Origin: JAWKWA01 sp041397765
GTDB lineage: Bacteria > Pseudomonadota > Alphaproteobacteria > Rhizobiales > Hyphomicrobiaceae
Direction: 5' to 3'
Assembly (NCBI GenBank): GCA_041397765.1
Contig: JAWKWA010000022.1
Location: forward strand, 1-64,000
Length of the DNA: 64,000 nucleotides
In this document: in pieces, positions 25,467 through 34,374 of the stretch
Numbering within the stretch: the stretch's first letter is position 1
Layout of the letters: each line of letters begins with the position of its first letter
Position numbers and translations under genes: made by a program
The notes under the pieces: generated by a model
What the model was told of the DNA's origin: nothing
The model's input: only the letters and a program-made list of their open reading frames with translations
The model's database searches: none

Positions 25467-26309
25467 CTATTCGGCGGCCTTGGCGATGCCGCCGAGCGTG
25501 AAGGGCCGGGTGTGCGTCAATGAGGGAATGCGCCCGCGCGCCGCCGCCACCTCGCCGAGATCGATCTCGGCGAAGGCCATGCCTTCGCCCTCGCCGCCGT
25601 CGGCCAGCACGCGCCCCCAGGGATCGACGATGAGAGAATGGCCGAACGCCTCGCCGCCGCCCGGGAAGGTGCCGTATTGGCAGGGCGCGATGACGAAGGC
25701 GCCGTTCTCGATGGCGCGGGCGCGGTTGAGGACGTGCCAGTGCGCAGCGCCGGTGAGTTTCGTGAAGGCGGCCGGTACCGTCAGCATGGCAGCGCCCGCC
25801 ATTGCCAGAGCCCGATAGAGCGCGGCGAAGCGCAGGTCGTAGCAGACCGACATCCCGAGGCCGCCCCAGGGCGTGTCGGCGACCACCGCGCGGCTGCCCG
25901 GCGCCACCACCTCCGACTCGCGATAGACCTTGCCGGGTCCCAGATCGACATCGAAGAGATGGATCTTGTCGTAGGACGCGACGATCTCCCCGCCCCGATC
26001 GAGGACATAGCTGCGATTGGCGATGCGGCCGTCCGCCTTGAGCACGGCGATCGAACCGACCAGCAGCCAGCAGCCGAGGCGCCGCGCCTGCTTGCGGGCG
26101 GCGGCGAGGCCCTGATGCTCCGCCTCGGCAAAGACCGGCAGGTCGAGCCGGCCATCCCGGGCGCCGAAGCCGGAGTAGTATTCCGGCAGGCAGACGAGTT
26201 CCGCCCCCCGCGTCGCGGCCTCACTCACGAGCTTCATCGCGCATGCGATGTTCTCGTCATGGCTCGCCGAGGCATTGTTCTGGATGCAGGCGACTTTGAG
26301 CTTCGTCAT
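25467..26309 (-). CDS. Carbon-nitrogen hydrolase (nitrilase superfamily)
   Basis: Nitrilase-superfamily amidase of 280 aa. The Glu-Lys-Cys triad is visible: Glu in AELVCLPEYYSGF, Lys in SYDKIHLFDVDLG, Cys in GLGMSVCYDLRF. The KIHLFDVD segment and total length fit the Nit1/Nit2-like branch, which includes deaminated-glutathione amidase and omega-amidase. It shares direction with the adjacent aminotransferase downstream of the methyltransferase divergence; a joint role is conceivable but not shown. Confidence 0.9.
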   Translation of the reverse strand: MTKLKVACIQNNASASHDENIACAMKLVSEAATRGAELVCLPEYYSGFGARDGRLDLPVFAEAEHQGLAAARKQARRLGCWLLVGSIAVLKADGRIANRSYVLDRGGEIVASYDKIHLFDVDLGPGKVYRESEVVAPGSRAVVADTPWGGLGMSVCYDLRFAALYRALAMAGAAMLTVPAAFTKLTGAAHWHVLNRARAIENGAFVIAPCQYGTFPGGGEAFGHSLIVDPWGRVLADGGEGEGMAFAEIDLGEVAAARGRIPSLTHTRPFTLGGIAKAAE

Positions 26310-26472
26310 CGCGCAATCCTCTGGCTCTCCGTGGACGCCGTCCGTTCGCCGGCGAGATTAGAGCGTGATCGGCCGGGTGGCGAGCCTGCAGGCGCATCGT
26401 GGCGGTGACCTGGCCTCTCGCAAGGCGCAGCCCGATCGGCCGGAAGGCGGACCTTTTGCGCCGGCCCTCGGC

Positions 26473-27852
26473 TCAGCTTCCCTTGCCGAGCACCTCGATG
26501 ACCGCCTCGGCGGTCCGACCGACGATCTGCTCGGCTTCGGCCTTGGTGAGGCAGAGCGGCGGGGCAAAGCCGAGAATGTCGCCTTCCGGCATGGCGCGCG
26601 CGATGACGCCGCGTTTCAGAAGCGCCGAAGCGACCGCCGGACCGATCTTCCTTGCGGGATCGAAGAAACGCCGGGCCGTGCGATCCTCGACGAATTCGAC
26701 CGCCGCCAGCAGTCCCTTGCCGCGCACCTCGCCGACATGGGAATGCTCGCCGAGCGCCTCGCGCATCGCCTGATTGAAGTAGCCGCCGACCTCGCCGGCA
26801 TTGGCGACGAGACCGAGATCGTCGATCACCTTCAGATTGGCGACGCCGGCCGCCGCCGAGACCGGATGGGCCGAATAGGTCCAGCCATGGCCGAGCGGGC
26901 CGAACCTGTCGGTGCCCTTGGCCAGCACCTCGAAGACCTGCCCCGATATGATCGAGCCCGAAAGCGGCGCATAGGCCGAGGTCAGCCCCTTGGCGATGGT
27001 GATGATGTCGGGCGTCATGCCGTAATGCGTCGAGCCGAACATGGTGCCGAGCCGCCCGAAGCCGGTCACCACCTCGTCGGCGATCAACAGCACGTCATGC
27101 TTCTTCAGCACCTTCTGGATTGCCGGCCAGTAGCCCTTGGGCGGCGGCACGATGCCGCCGGTGCCGAGCACCGGCTCGCCGATGAAGGCCGCGACCGTAT
27201 CGGCCCCTTCCTTCTCGATCAGCCTGTCGAGACTGTCGGCGAGCGATTGGGAGAACGCCTCCTCGCTCATCGAGGAATCGGGACGGCGGAAGTAGTAGGG
27301 CGCATCCGTGTGCAGCACGGGGGCCAGCGGCAGGTCGAACTGCTTGTGGAAGAGCTGCAGCCCGGTCAGCGAGCCCGTCATCAGACCGGAGCCGTGATAG
27401 CCGCGCCAGCGCGAGATGATCTTCTTCTTCTCAGGGCGGCCGAGCACATTGTTGTAGTACCAGACCAGCTTCAGATTGGTCTCGTTGGCATCCGACCCCG
27501 ACAGGCCGAAATAGACCCGCGACATGTGGGCCGGTGCCCGCTCGACGATCATGCGCGCGAGCGTGATGGAGGCCTTGGTGCCGTGGCCGACATAGGCGTG
27601 GTAGTAGGCGAGCTCGCGCGCCTGGGCGGCGATCGCATCGGCGACCTCGCTGCGGCCATAGCCGATGTTCACGCAATAGAGGCCGGCGAAGGCGTCGATC
27701 AGCTCGATGCCGTTCTCGTCGCGGATATGCACGCCCCGGCCGCCGGTGATGACGCGGCCGGGCAGCTCGCCGCGCGCGAACTGGCCAAGATGGGTCGAGG
27801 GGTGGAAGAAGTGCTCGCGATCCCACTTCGCCAGCTCGTCATTGGTCAGCAT
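26473..27852 (-). CDS. Class III aminotransferase (aspartate aminotransferase family)
   Basis: PLP-dependent fold-type I aminotransferase of 459 aa. The PLP lysine is in IITIAKGLTSAYAPLSG, preceded by LLIADEVVTGFGRLG with the conserved Asp, and the glycine-rich GLSGSDANETNLKL phosphate loop. It resembles omega-amino acid:pyruvate or beta-alanine/polyamine transaminases; the substrate is not clear. The start at 27852 follows GGGAG. The nitrilase-family gene lies 163 bp away on the same strand in the upstream-to-downstream direction, and the MttB-like gene diverges from it. Confidence 0.9.
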   Translation of the reverse strand: MLTNDELAKWDREHFFHPSTHLGQFARGELPGRVITGGRGVHIRDENGIELIDAFAGLYCVNIGYGRSEVADAIAAQARELAYYHAYVGHGTKASITLARMIVERAPAHMSRVYFGLSGSDANETNLKLVWYYNNVLGRPEKKKIISRWRGYHGSGLMTGSLTGLQLFHKQFDLPLAPVLHTDAPYYFRRPDSSMSEEAFSQSLADSLDRLIEKEGADTVAAFIGEPVLGTGGIVPPPKGYWPAIQKVLKKHDVLLIADEVVTGFGRLGTMFGSTHYGMTPDIITIAKGLTSAYAPLSGSIISGQVFEVLAKGTDRFGPLGHGWTYSAHPVSAAAGVANLKVIDDLGLVANAGEVGGYFNQAMREALGEHSHVGEVRGKGLLAAVEFVEDRTARRFFDPARKIGPAVASALLKRGVIARAMPEGDILGFAPPLCLTKAEAEQIVGRTAEAVIEVLGKGS

Positions 27853-28391
27853 CTCGTTCTCCCGGATGAAGCTCAGTCGGATGATCGCCCCGCCGCAAAT
27901 CGTTGCCGCGACCGGGCATCGCCGGCGGTCGGCATCACCTGCTCGCGGCGGCGAACCACTCGAAAGGAAACGACCGCCATGGCCCCGTCCCGGCAGCCGG
28001 GACGGCACATGGAAGGGCTATCGGGACGCTCGGCCCCTCGCGGACAGGCAGCTCGCGATCCCGTCCGACCCGTCGCTGCGCGACCGCCCGACGAGACGCA
28101 TCTGCGTCCGATCCCGGCGACTGCGCCGCAAGGTTGCGACGGTAATGGCAAAGGCCTGCCTCGTCCATGGTGCGCCGCCAGGTGGCATGGATCGGATAGG
28201 TCGCGCGGAGAGAAAGACCCATTCCATCCCCGCCGATCCCGTTCCATCCGGCCCGAACATGCTCTAGAAGTTGCAGTGTCGCCCAGTCGGCCGGGGGCAT
28301 GCCGGGGCCAGCGGGCCGGGCCCTCGTGCCGGCCGACCGCATCGGCGGTACCGGCCCGGCCGCAGTGGCGCCGAGGCGAATGCGGGGCACC
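27853..28391. other. Divergent intergenic region
   Basis: Roughly 540 bp between the divergent aminotransferase and MttB-like genes. No gene, clear promoter or hairpin is recognised; the open frames here are Arg-rich shadows. Confidence 0.4.
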
Positions 28392-29906
28392 ATGCAGCAC
28401 TTCTCCTATCTCAGCGACGACGACATCGCCTATGTGCACGCCGCCTCGCTCGAGATCCTCGCCGAGGTCGGTCTGATCGTCCGCAACGAGAAGGCGCGGC
28501 GGCGCTTCGGCGAGCACGGCGCGGCTGTCGACGACGACAGCCAGATCGTGCGCATCCCCGCGAAGGTCGTCGAGGCGCATCGGAAAATGGTGCCCCCGAC
28601 GATCACGCTGCGCGGCCGCGATCCTGCGTTCGACGTCACCTTCCCGCGCGCGTTGCCGGTCGTCGCCACCGCGAGCTCGGCCCCCGACATCGTCGATCCG
28701 ATCGATGGCCGCTGCCGCCGCTCGACATCGGCCGACATCGCGCTGATCGGACGCCTCGTCAACGCGCTCGATGGCTTCGACATCTTCTCGATCTCGACGC
28801 TCGCCGACGATGCGCCGGACGGCCAGTTCAGCCTGTCGAGATTCTATCCGGCGCTGAAGAATTGCGCCAAGCCGTGCCGTACCTCGGTGATCGACCGGCG
28901 CGAGGCCGAGCAGGTGCTGAGGCTCGGCGCGCTGATCGCGGGATCGGAAGCGGCCTATCGCGAGCGCCCCTTCATCAATTTCGGCTACTGCTCGATCGTC
29001 TCGCCGCTGACCATGGATTTCGACAGCACCGAGATGCTGATGTTCTATGCCGAGAACGGCATCACCGCCTATGGCACCATCGCGCCGATGGGCGGGCTGA
29101 GCACGCCCTTGTCGCTCGCGGGCATGCTGACGCTGATGAACGCCGAATGGCTCGCCGCCGCCACGCTCGCCCAGATGTCGCGGCCGGGAACGGCGCAGAT
29201 CTACAATTTCCTTCCCGTCTTCGCCGACATGCGCGACGGCTCCTATGCCTCGGGCGCCATCGAGATCGGCATGATGAATGTCGCCGTCTGCCAGATGGCG
29301 CGATTCTACAACGTGCCTTCGGGCGGCTATCTCGGCCTCACCAACGCCAAGACGGCGGATGCGCAGGCCGGCTTCGAGAAGGGCATGTCGCCGCTGCTCG
29401 GCGCCGTCGCGGGCGTCGACTTCATCGTCATGGGCGGCCTTCAGGACGCGCTCATGTCGTTCGACTTCGGCCAGGCCGTGATCGACAACGAGATCGCGCT
29501 GATGGTGAAGAAGGTGCGCTCGGGCTTCGGTTTCACGCGCGAGAGCGCGAGCCTCGAGGAGATCCGGCGGACCGGACCCGGCGGCCTGTTCGCCGCCAAT
29601 CCCGAGACGCTCTCGCGCATGCGCAATGCGACCTTCATGCCCGGCCTTGCCGACCGCACTTTGCGCGAGACCTGGGAGATCAATGGCAGCCCCACCATCC
29701 ACCAGCGCGCCATGAACCGGGCACTGGAGATCCTCATGGAGCCCAATCGGGGAGAGCTTGGCGCCGAGGCGGACCGCCGCGTGCGCGCCGGATTCGAGGG
29801 GCTCGTCGCGGGCGGCGCGCATGTGCCCGAAGGCTGGCATCGCCACGAGACCGGCGGCACCGGTCAGCGGCGTGGCCGCCGCGAGACGCGGCGACGGGCC
29901 TCCTGA
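28392..29906 (+). CDS. MttB-family methyltransferase (non-pyrrolysine)
   Basis: Trimethylamine methyltransferase (MttB) family protein of 504 aa. The family core runs from LEILAEVGLIVRNEKARRRF through MGGLSTPLSLAGM and GLTNAKTADAQAGFEKGMS to the C-terminus. The frame contains no internal amber codon, so it is a non-pyrrolysine member; such proteins demethylate quaternary amines such as glycine betaine or similar substrates and pass the methyl group to a corrinoid protein or folate. No corrinoid protein gene is adjacent. The last 20 residues are Arg-rich. The ATG at 28392 is preferred; 28380 is possible. Confidence 0.87.
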   Translation: MQHFSYLSDDDIAYVHAASLEILAEVGLIVRNEKARRRFGEHGAAVDDDSQIVRIPAKVVEAHRKMVPPTITLRGRDPAFDVTFPRALPVVATASSAPDIVDPIDGRCRRSTSADIALIGRLVNALDGFDIFSISTLADDAPDGQFSLSRFYPALKNCAKPCRTSVIDRREAEQVLRLGALIAGSEAAYRERPFINFGYCSIVSPLTMDFDSTEMLMFYAENGITAYGTIAPMGGLSTPLSLAGMLTLMNAEWLAAATLAQMSRPGTAQIYNFLPVFADMRDGSYASGAIEIGMMNVAVCQMARFYNVPSGGYLGLTNAKTADAQAGFEKGMSPLLGAVAGVDFIVMGGLQDALMSFDFGQAVIDNEIALMVKKVRSGFGFTRESASLEEIRRTGPGGLFAANPETLSRMRNATFMPGLADRTLRETWEINGSPTIHQRAMNRALEILMEPNRGELGAEADRRVRAGFEGLVAGGAHVPEGWHRHETGGTGQRRGRRETRRRAS

Positions 29907-30008
29907 GCCGGCGCCAGCGACGAGGGTGGCGGCGCGCCGACAAGTACATGCTCGGGCGAAGACGCCTTTGGCATGATCCGCCGATGCATGCCGCCGCGAA
30001 GTTGGCGT

Positions 30009-30035
30009 GGGGCAGCGGTTCCGAACCGCCGCCCC
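30009..30035. terminator. Bidirectional hairpin between convergent genes
   Basis: GGGGCAGCGGTT pairs with AACCGCCGCCCC around CCG with one mismatch. It lies at the meeting point of the MttB-like gene and the response regulator, which stops at 30037. No T-tract. Confidence 0.5.
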
Positions 30036-30036
30036 G

Positions 30037-30762
30037 TCAGATCGGTCGCGTCTCGTAGCGGTAGCCGATGCCGCGCACCGTCAGGATCACCTCGGGACGC
30101 GCCGGGTCGCGCTCGATCTTGCGCCGCAGACGCGAGATGCGGATGTCGAGGCTGCGGTCGAACGGCGTCCAGGTGCGGCCATAGGCGATCTCGGCGATCT
30201 CGTCGCGGTTGAGCGCCTGATTGGGATGGGCGAGAAACGCCTTCAGAAGCGAAAGCTCCATCTCGGTGATCGTCATGTCGGCGCCGCAGGGCGCCCTGAG
30301 GCGGCGTCCGTCGATGTCGAGCTGGCAGGCGCCGAACCGGACCGTCGACTGGCCGTCCGGTGCGACCGGCGGCATGGGGCCGTCCGCCTTGGTGAGCCGC
30401 CGGAGGATCGCCTTGGTGCGGGCGAGCAGCTCGCGCATCTCGCAGGGCTTCGACAGGCAGTCGTCGGCGCCGGCCTCCAGCGAGCAGATGCGCTCGACCG
30501 GGTCGGCGCTCTCCGTCAGCATGAGGAGCCCGAGGCGCTGGCGCTCGCTGAGACGGCGCGCTACGGCGAGCGGGTCGGTGTCGCTGATCGCGACGTCGAG
30601 GATCACCAGATCGCCGGCGTCAGACATCGCCATCCGCTCGATCTGGCCGCCGGTCTGGGCGCGCGAGACCTTGCAGCCTTGCGCGACGAGATAGGATTCG
30701 ATCGCATGCGCGCTCGACGGGTTGGGATCGCAGAGAAGGATATGTGCCGATCTTATGGTCAT
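30037..30762 (-). CDS. OmpR/PhoB-family response regulator
   Basis: Two-component response regulator of 241 aa. The receiver domain is unusual at the first acidic site (HILLCDPNPSS instead of a double Asp), while the acceptor Asp is present in DLVILDVAISD and Lys in CLSKPCEM. The C-terminal winged helix carries TITEMELSLLKAFLAHPNQA, RSLDIRISRLRRKIERDP and the RGIGYRYE end. The start at 30762 follows GGGAG. No kinase gene is adjacent; it is an orphan in this window. The changed acidic pocket may affect Mg2+ binding. Confidence 0.9.
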   Translation of the reverse strand: MTIRSAHILLCDPNPSSAHAIESYLVAQGCKVSRAQTGGQIERMAMSDAGDLVILDVAISDTDPLAVARRLSERQRLGLLMLTESADPVERICSLEAGADDCLSKPCEMRELLARTKAILRRLTKADGPMPPVAPDGQSTVRFGACQLDIDGRRLRAPCGADMTITEMELSLLKAFLAHPNQALNRDEIAEIAYGRTWTPFDRSLDIRISRLRRKIERDPARPEVILTVRGIGYRYETRPI

Positions 30763-30947
30763 CGGTTCGTTCTCCCTTCGTTGCACCCTCACGACGGGTC
30801 GCGGCGGCCTTCGACCGCCGAGCCGAGCGGCCGTGATCGGGGCCGGGTCTTCTCGTCTTCCGTTCGGCCGACGTGCCGGCCGGAACCGCCTGGACAGGCC
30901 GGACGCGTGCCCCTCGCGCCCGGCCCGATCGCCAGCGGTCATGATCG

Positions 30948-31250
30948 TCAGTATCCCGAGTAGGAGCCCTGATAGCTGCGGCGGTAGTGCTTGGGCGCCT
31001 CGTAGCAATCGTCGTCATTGTCGTAGCTCGACGTGTAGTCCGACGAGTAGCCCGAGTCGTAGGTCGTCACCGGCGCCGTATAGGTGTAGGACGGCACGAC
31101 CTTGTAGGTCGGCACGACGCGGTAGGTGGTGTAGCCCGAATGGCCGTAGGAGCCATAGGAGCTGCCGTAGCTGCCTGCGCTCGCCGGAGCGGCGGCGGCG
31201 ACAGCGGCTGCAACGACGGCGACACCCGCGATGATCGTGGTCTTCATCAT
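30948..31250 (-). CDS. Small exported Tyr/Ser-rich protein
   Basis: Protein of 100 aa with a signal peptide (TTIIAGVAVVAAAVAAAAPASA) and a low-complexity mature region rich in Tyr, Ser and Gly (GSYGSSYGSYGHSGY, SYTYTAPVTTYDSGY). The start at 31250 follows AGGAG. Two cysteine-poor acidic/aromatic stretches end in YRRSYQGSYSGY. Function unknown; composition suggests a surface or matrix protein. It lies 185 bp upstream of the OmpR-type regulator on the same strand. Confidence 0.75.
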   Translation of the reverse strand: MMKTTIIAGVAVVAAAVAAAAPASAGSYGSSYGSYGHSGYTTYRVVPTYKVVPSYTYTAPVTTYDSGYSSDYTSSYDNDDDCYEAPKHYRRSYQGSYSGY

Positions 31251-31441
31251 GGCACGTCTCCTTGTCTTTCTTTGTCAGCGCCGCCGGACGACCTCCGTCC
31301 GTTTCGTTCGCGCCTCCTAGATTTGGGATGGGTTTTGCCGGCTTCAATCCCGCCACATCAGAAAAAATGTAGTATTTTCAGTGCGTTGTTACCCAGGTAA
31401 CAGAGATGCCGAAGTTCTCGGAACGGTCGTGCGAAACGAAA

Positions 31442-31476
31442 AAGGCCCTCCGACCCGTGATGGGGCGGAGGGCCTT
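31442..31476 (-). terminator. Rho-independent terminator of the small exported protein gene
   Basis: Read on the minus strand, AAGGCCCTCCG pairs with CGGAGGGCCTT around a 13-base loop and is followed by TTTCGTTTCG. It lies 58 bp after the stop of the gene at 31534-31755. Confidence 0.85.
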
Positions 31477-31533
31477 CTCGGCATCCGGCGAGGCTATCCG
31501 GCGACTTGTCAGACAAGCCGCCGCACGCCCTCG

Positions 31534-31755
31534 TCAGTAGCCGGAACCGTACTTGCAGGCGTAGTAGCGGTCCCACCAGTAGTCGGAGCCGGTCCACTTG
31601 GCCTTCTGCTTCAGCCAGTGGCAGCTGTCGGTGACCACGACGACGCGGAATTTCTTGAAGCGCCAGCCATGCGCCTCGGCCGAGGCGGGCTGCATGGCGA
31701 GCGTCGAGGCGAGGGCAGCGGTGGCGGCGAGCGCGAGGATCGTCTTCTTCATCAT
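31534..31755 (-). CDS. Small exported protein of unknown function
   Basis: Protein of 73 aa with a signal peptide (KTILALAATAALASTLAMQPASA) and a mature part of about 47 residues. The mature chain has two cysteines (VTDSCHWLK and YYACKYG) that may pair, and is aromatic (GSDYWWDRYYACKYGSGY). The start at 31755 follows AGGAG, and a terminator follows, so this is a self-contained transcription unit. Similar tiny proteins are common but unnamed in Hyphomicrobiales. Confidence 0.75.
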   Translation of the reverse strand: MMKKTILALAATAALASTLAMQPASAEAHGWRFKKFRVVVVTDSCHWLKQKAKWTGSDYWWDRYYACKYGSGY

Positions 31756-32167
31756 GGTTCTTACTCCTGATCTGACCCGAAGGTTTGTTTTCGTGTTCGC
31801 GGCGCCGGCTCATGATCTCTTGCCGCCGCATGACCAGGATTTGGGGAGTGATCCGAACGCGCCAAGGGTGGCCGCCGGGCGGCTTTCGTCACCTCGGTGA
31901 CAGAGCCGCGCGAGGCACCGCGGATGGGGCCGAGAGCATGGGCGCGCGGATGGGCCGACTGGCCCGCGCCGGGGCTCGATCTCGAAGAAAAATCAAATAA
32001 TATCAATCTATTATGCAGAGCGCCGACGACATCGCGGAAGGTGTCGCCGCTCGCCTGCCGAAGAGTGTCCGCGCTCGCGACGCTCTCTCGCCCGTATCCC
32101 AGGGAACCGTTCTCGTAGCGCGGCCGGCGAGGCCCCGCCTGCAACCTCGCCCGGCGCCCCTTCCGCC
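31756..32167. other. Intergenic region downstream of pepF
   Basis: No gene recognised. It must contain the promoter of the small exported protein at 31534-31755. An AT-rich patch (31987-32014) stands out, and a GTCACCTCGGTGAC palindrome lies at about 31889-31902. Confidence 0.4.
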
Positions 32168-34018
32168 TCAGCCCTCCATGCCTTCCAGCTCGTCGATCAG
32201 CCCCTCGAGCACCTTGAGGCCGAGCAGCCAGAACTCCGGTTTGGTGGCGTCGAGCCCGAACGGCTTCAGAAGCTCGGAATGATGCTTCGAGCCGCCGGCG
32301 CTCAGCATGGCGAAATACTTCTCGACGAAGCCCGGATGGGCATTCTCGTAGAGCGCATAGAGCGAGTTCACCAGGCAGTCGCCGAACGCATAGGCATAGA
32401 CGTAGAACGGCGAATGAATGAAGTGCGGGATGTAGCACCAGAAGGTCTCGTAGCCCTCCTTCAGCTCGACCGCCGGACCGAGGCTCTCGCCCTGCACCGA
32501 CATCCACATCTCGCCGATCCGCTCGCCCGTCAGCTCACCCTCGCGCCGGCCCTGATGGACCTTGCGCTCGAACTGATAGAAGGCGATCTGCCGGATGAGG
32601 GTCGCGATCATGTCCTCGACCTTGGCGGCGATGAGCGCCTTGCGCTCCCGCTTCTCGGTGGTCGCGGCGAGCATGGCGCGGAAGGTCAGCATCTCGCCGA
32701 ACACGCTCGCGGTCTCGGCGAGCGTCAAGGGCGTCGGCGCCATCAGCGGCCCCTGGCTGTTGGCCAGCACCTGATGGACGCCATGGCCGAGCTCGTGGGC
32801 GAGCGTCATGACATCGCGCGGCTTGCCGAGATAGTTGAGCAGCACATAAGGGTGCGCGCTCGGCACCGTCGGATGGGCGAAGGCGCCGGGCGCCTTGCCT
32901 TCGCGCACCGGCGCGTCGATCCAGCGCTTCTCGAAGAAATCGTCGGCGATCTCGGCCATGCGCGGCGAGAACGAGCGATAGGCGCCGATCACTGTCCGGC
33001 GCGCATCGCCCCAGGGAATCTTGCGGTCCGACTGCTCGGGCAGCGGCGCATTGCGGTCCCAGTGCGAGAGCTTGTCCAGCCCGAGCCAGCGGGCCTTCAT
33101 CGCATAGTAGCGGTGCGCCGTCGCCTGGTAGCGGCTGCGGACCGCCGTCACCAGTGCCTCGACCACCTCCGGCTCGACCCGGTTGGCGAGATGGCGCGAG
33201 GCGGCGACATCGCCGAAGCCGCGCCAGCGGTCGGAGATCTCCTTGTCCTTGGCGAGCGTGTTGGTGATGAGCGTGAAGAGGCGGATATTCTCCTTGAACA
33301 CCTTCGCCAGCGCATCGGCCGCCGCGTGCCGGCGCGCCTCGCGCGGGTCGGACAGGAGGTTCAGCGTCGGCTCGAGCCCGAGCGTCTCGCCCTCGACCGT
33401 GAAGGTGAGGCCCGACATCGTCTCGTTGAACAGCCTGTTGAAGGCGCCGCGCCCGGTGATGCTCTTCTCGTGGAACAGCGTCTCGATGCGGTCGTCGAGC
33501 TGGTAGGGCTTCTCGCGCCTCAGATCCTCGATCCATGGCGCATAGTGGGCGAGCGCCGGCCGCGCCATGGCCGCCTTGATGACGGCGTCGTCGATCATGT
33601 TGAGCTCGAGCTCGAAGAACAGCAGATCGGTGCCGATCGCCGTCAGCTTCTCCTGCATGTCGCCGAAGAACTTCGAGCGTTCCGGATCGGACCGGTCGCC
33701 GGAATAGTGCAGGACGGCGAAGGAGCCGAGGCGGCCGAGCCGGTCCTGAAGCGCTTCGTAGGCCCTGATCGGCTCGGCGAGCCCGTCGCTCCCGGCGAGT
33801 TCGGCGAGCTTGCCCTGGTAGCTGCTCTTCAGGGCGATGGCATCGATGCGCGCCCGATCGAGATCGGCCTCGATCTGCGGCGAGGCCGGCGAGGCATAAA
33901 GATCGGCGAGGTTCCACTCGGGAAGCTCGCCGAGCTGGGATGCGGCGGATCGGCCGGTGGCGGCCTCGGGCGTTGCGAGGGCTCCGGCAATCGTATCGGG
34001 CAAGCGTAATTCGGTCAT
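32168..34018 (-). CDS. pepF: Oligoendopeptidase F
   Basis: M3B-family zinc metallopeptidase of 616 aa that degrades oligopeptides in the cytoplasm. The zinc motif HELGH is at residues 408-412 in TLAHELGHGVHQV, with the downstream Glu ligand in LTLAETASVFGEML. The C-terminal FWCYIPHFIHSPFYVYAYAF segment is characteristic of PepF. Full length. The ATG at 34018 follows GAAGAGA. Confidence 0.95.
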   Translation of the reverse strand: MTELRLPDTIAGALATPEAATGRSAASQLGELPEWNLADLYASPASPQIEADLDRARIDAIALKSSYQGKLAELAGSDGLAEPIRAYEALQDRLGRLGSFAVLHYSGDRSDPERSKFFGDMQEKLTAIGTDLLFFELELNMIDDAVIKAAMARPALAHYAPWIEDLRREKPYQLDDRIETLFHEKSITGRGAFNRLFNETMSGLTFTVEGETLGLEPTLNLLSDPREARRHAAADALAKVFKENIRLFTLITNTLAKDKEISDRWRGFGDVAASRHLANRVEPEVVEALVTAVRSRYQATAHRYYAMKARWLGLDKLSHWDRNAPLPEQSDRKIPWGDARRTVIGAYRSFSPRMAEIADDFFEKRWIDAPVREGKAPGAFAHPTVPSAHPYVLLNYLGKPRDVMTLAHELGHGVHQVLANSQGPLMAPTPLTLAETASVFGEMLTFRAMLAATTEKRERKALIAAKVEDMIATLIRQIAFYQFERKVHQGRREGELTGERIGEMWMSVQGESLGPAVELKEGYETFWCYIPHFIHSPFYVYAYAFGDCLVNSLYALYENAHPGFVEKYFAMLSAGGSKHHSELLKPFGLDATKPEFWLLGLKVLEGLIDELEGMEG

Positions 34019-34183
34019 CGGTCTCTTCGCTGGCGTGAGTGGCGGTCGAACTGGCCAGTCGACAGAACGCGCCGTCGCACAAGGAAGTTAAGGATCGTCT
34101 CGCCCGACTGTGCGGTCGTCCGCCGACCGATCAAGTCACAACAGCTTCATGCGGCTCGTATCCGTCCATCCTCGCCTAGAGAC

Positions 34184-34257
34184 CTGTGGTTCGATTCCGA
34201 CATTTGCATCCGTTCAGAACCCGTGAGAACAAATGCCGAAATCATGAGAACCACTGG
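34184..34257. repeat. Dispersed palindromic element, copy E
   Basis: Imperfect hairpin: TGTGGTTCGATTCCGACATT at the left is mirrored by AAATGCCGAAAT and GAGAACCACT at the right. It resembles the copy at 40169-40244, which shares the TCCGACATTTGC arm. Confidence 0.65.
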
Positions 34258-34270
34258 CAAATATGATTCT

Positions 34271-34347
34271 GGTGGAGCTTTTGAATTTGACACTTGAGAA
34301 TGCACTTCGCAGCAATCGGGACACGAAGTGTCGATTCGCTCACTAGC
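34271..34347. repeat. Dispersed palindromic element, copy C
   Basis: GGTGGAGCTTTTGAATTTGA is mirrored by AAGTGTCGATTCGCTCACTA. The arms match copies A and B with scattered substitutions. It lies at the 3' end of the decayed RTX gene. Confidence 0.75.
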
Positions 34348-34374
34348 GGAACGAGGACGACAACCCGAACCTGC

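Noticed and set aside
28392..29906. Pyrrolysine-containing trimethylamine methyltransferase
   Set aside because: There is no in-frame amber codon in the conserved region, so it is a non-pyrrolysine family member.
31761..32507. Minus-strand frame of about 248 codons
   Set aside because: Low-complexity, Arg-rich, overlaps the 3' end of pepF and has no recognisable domain.
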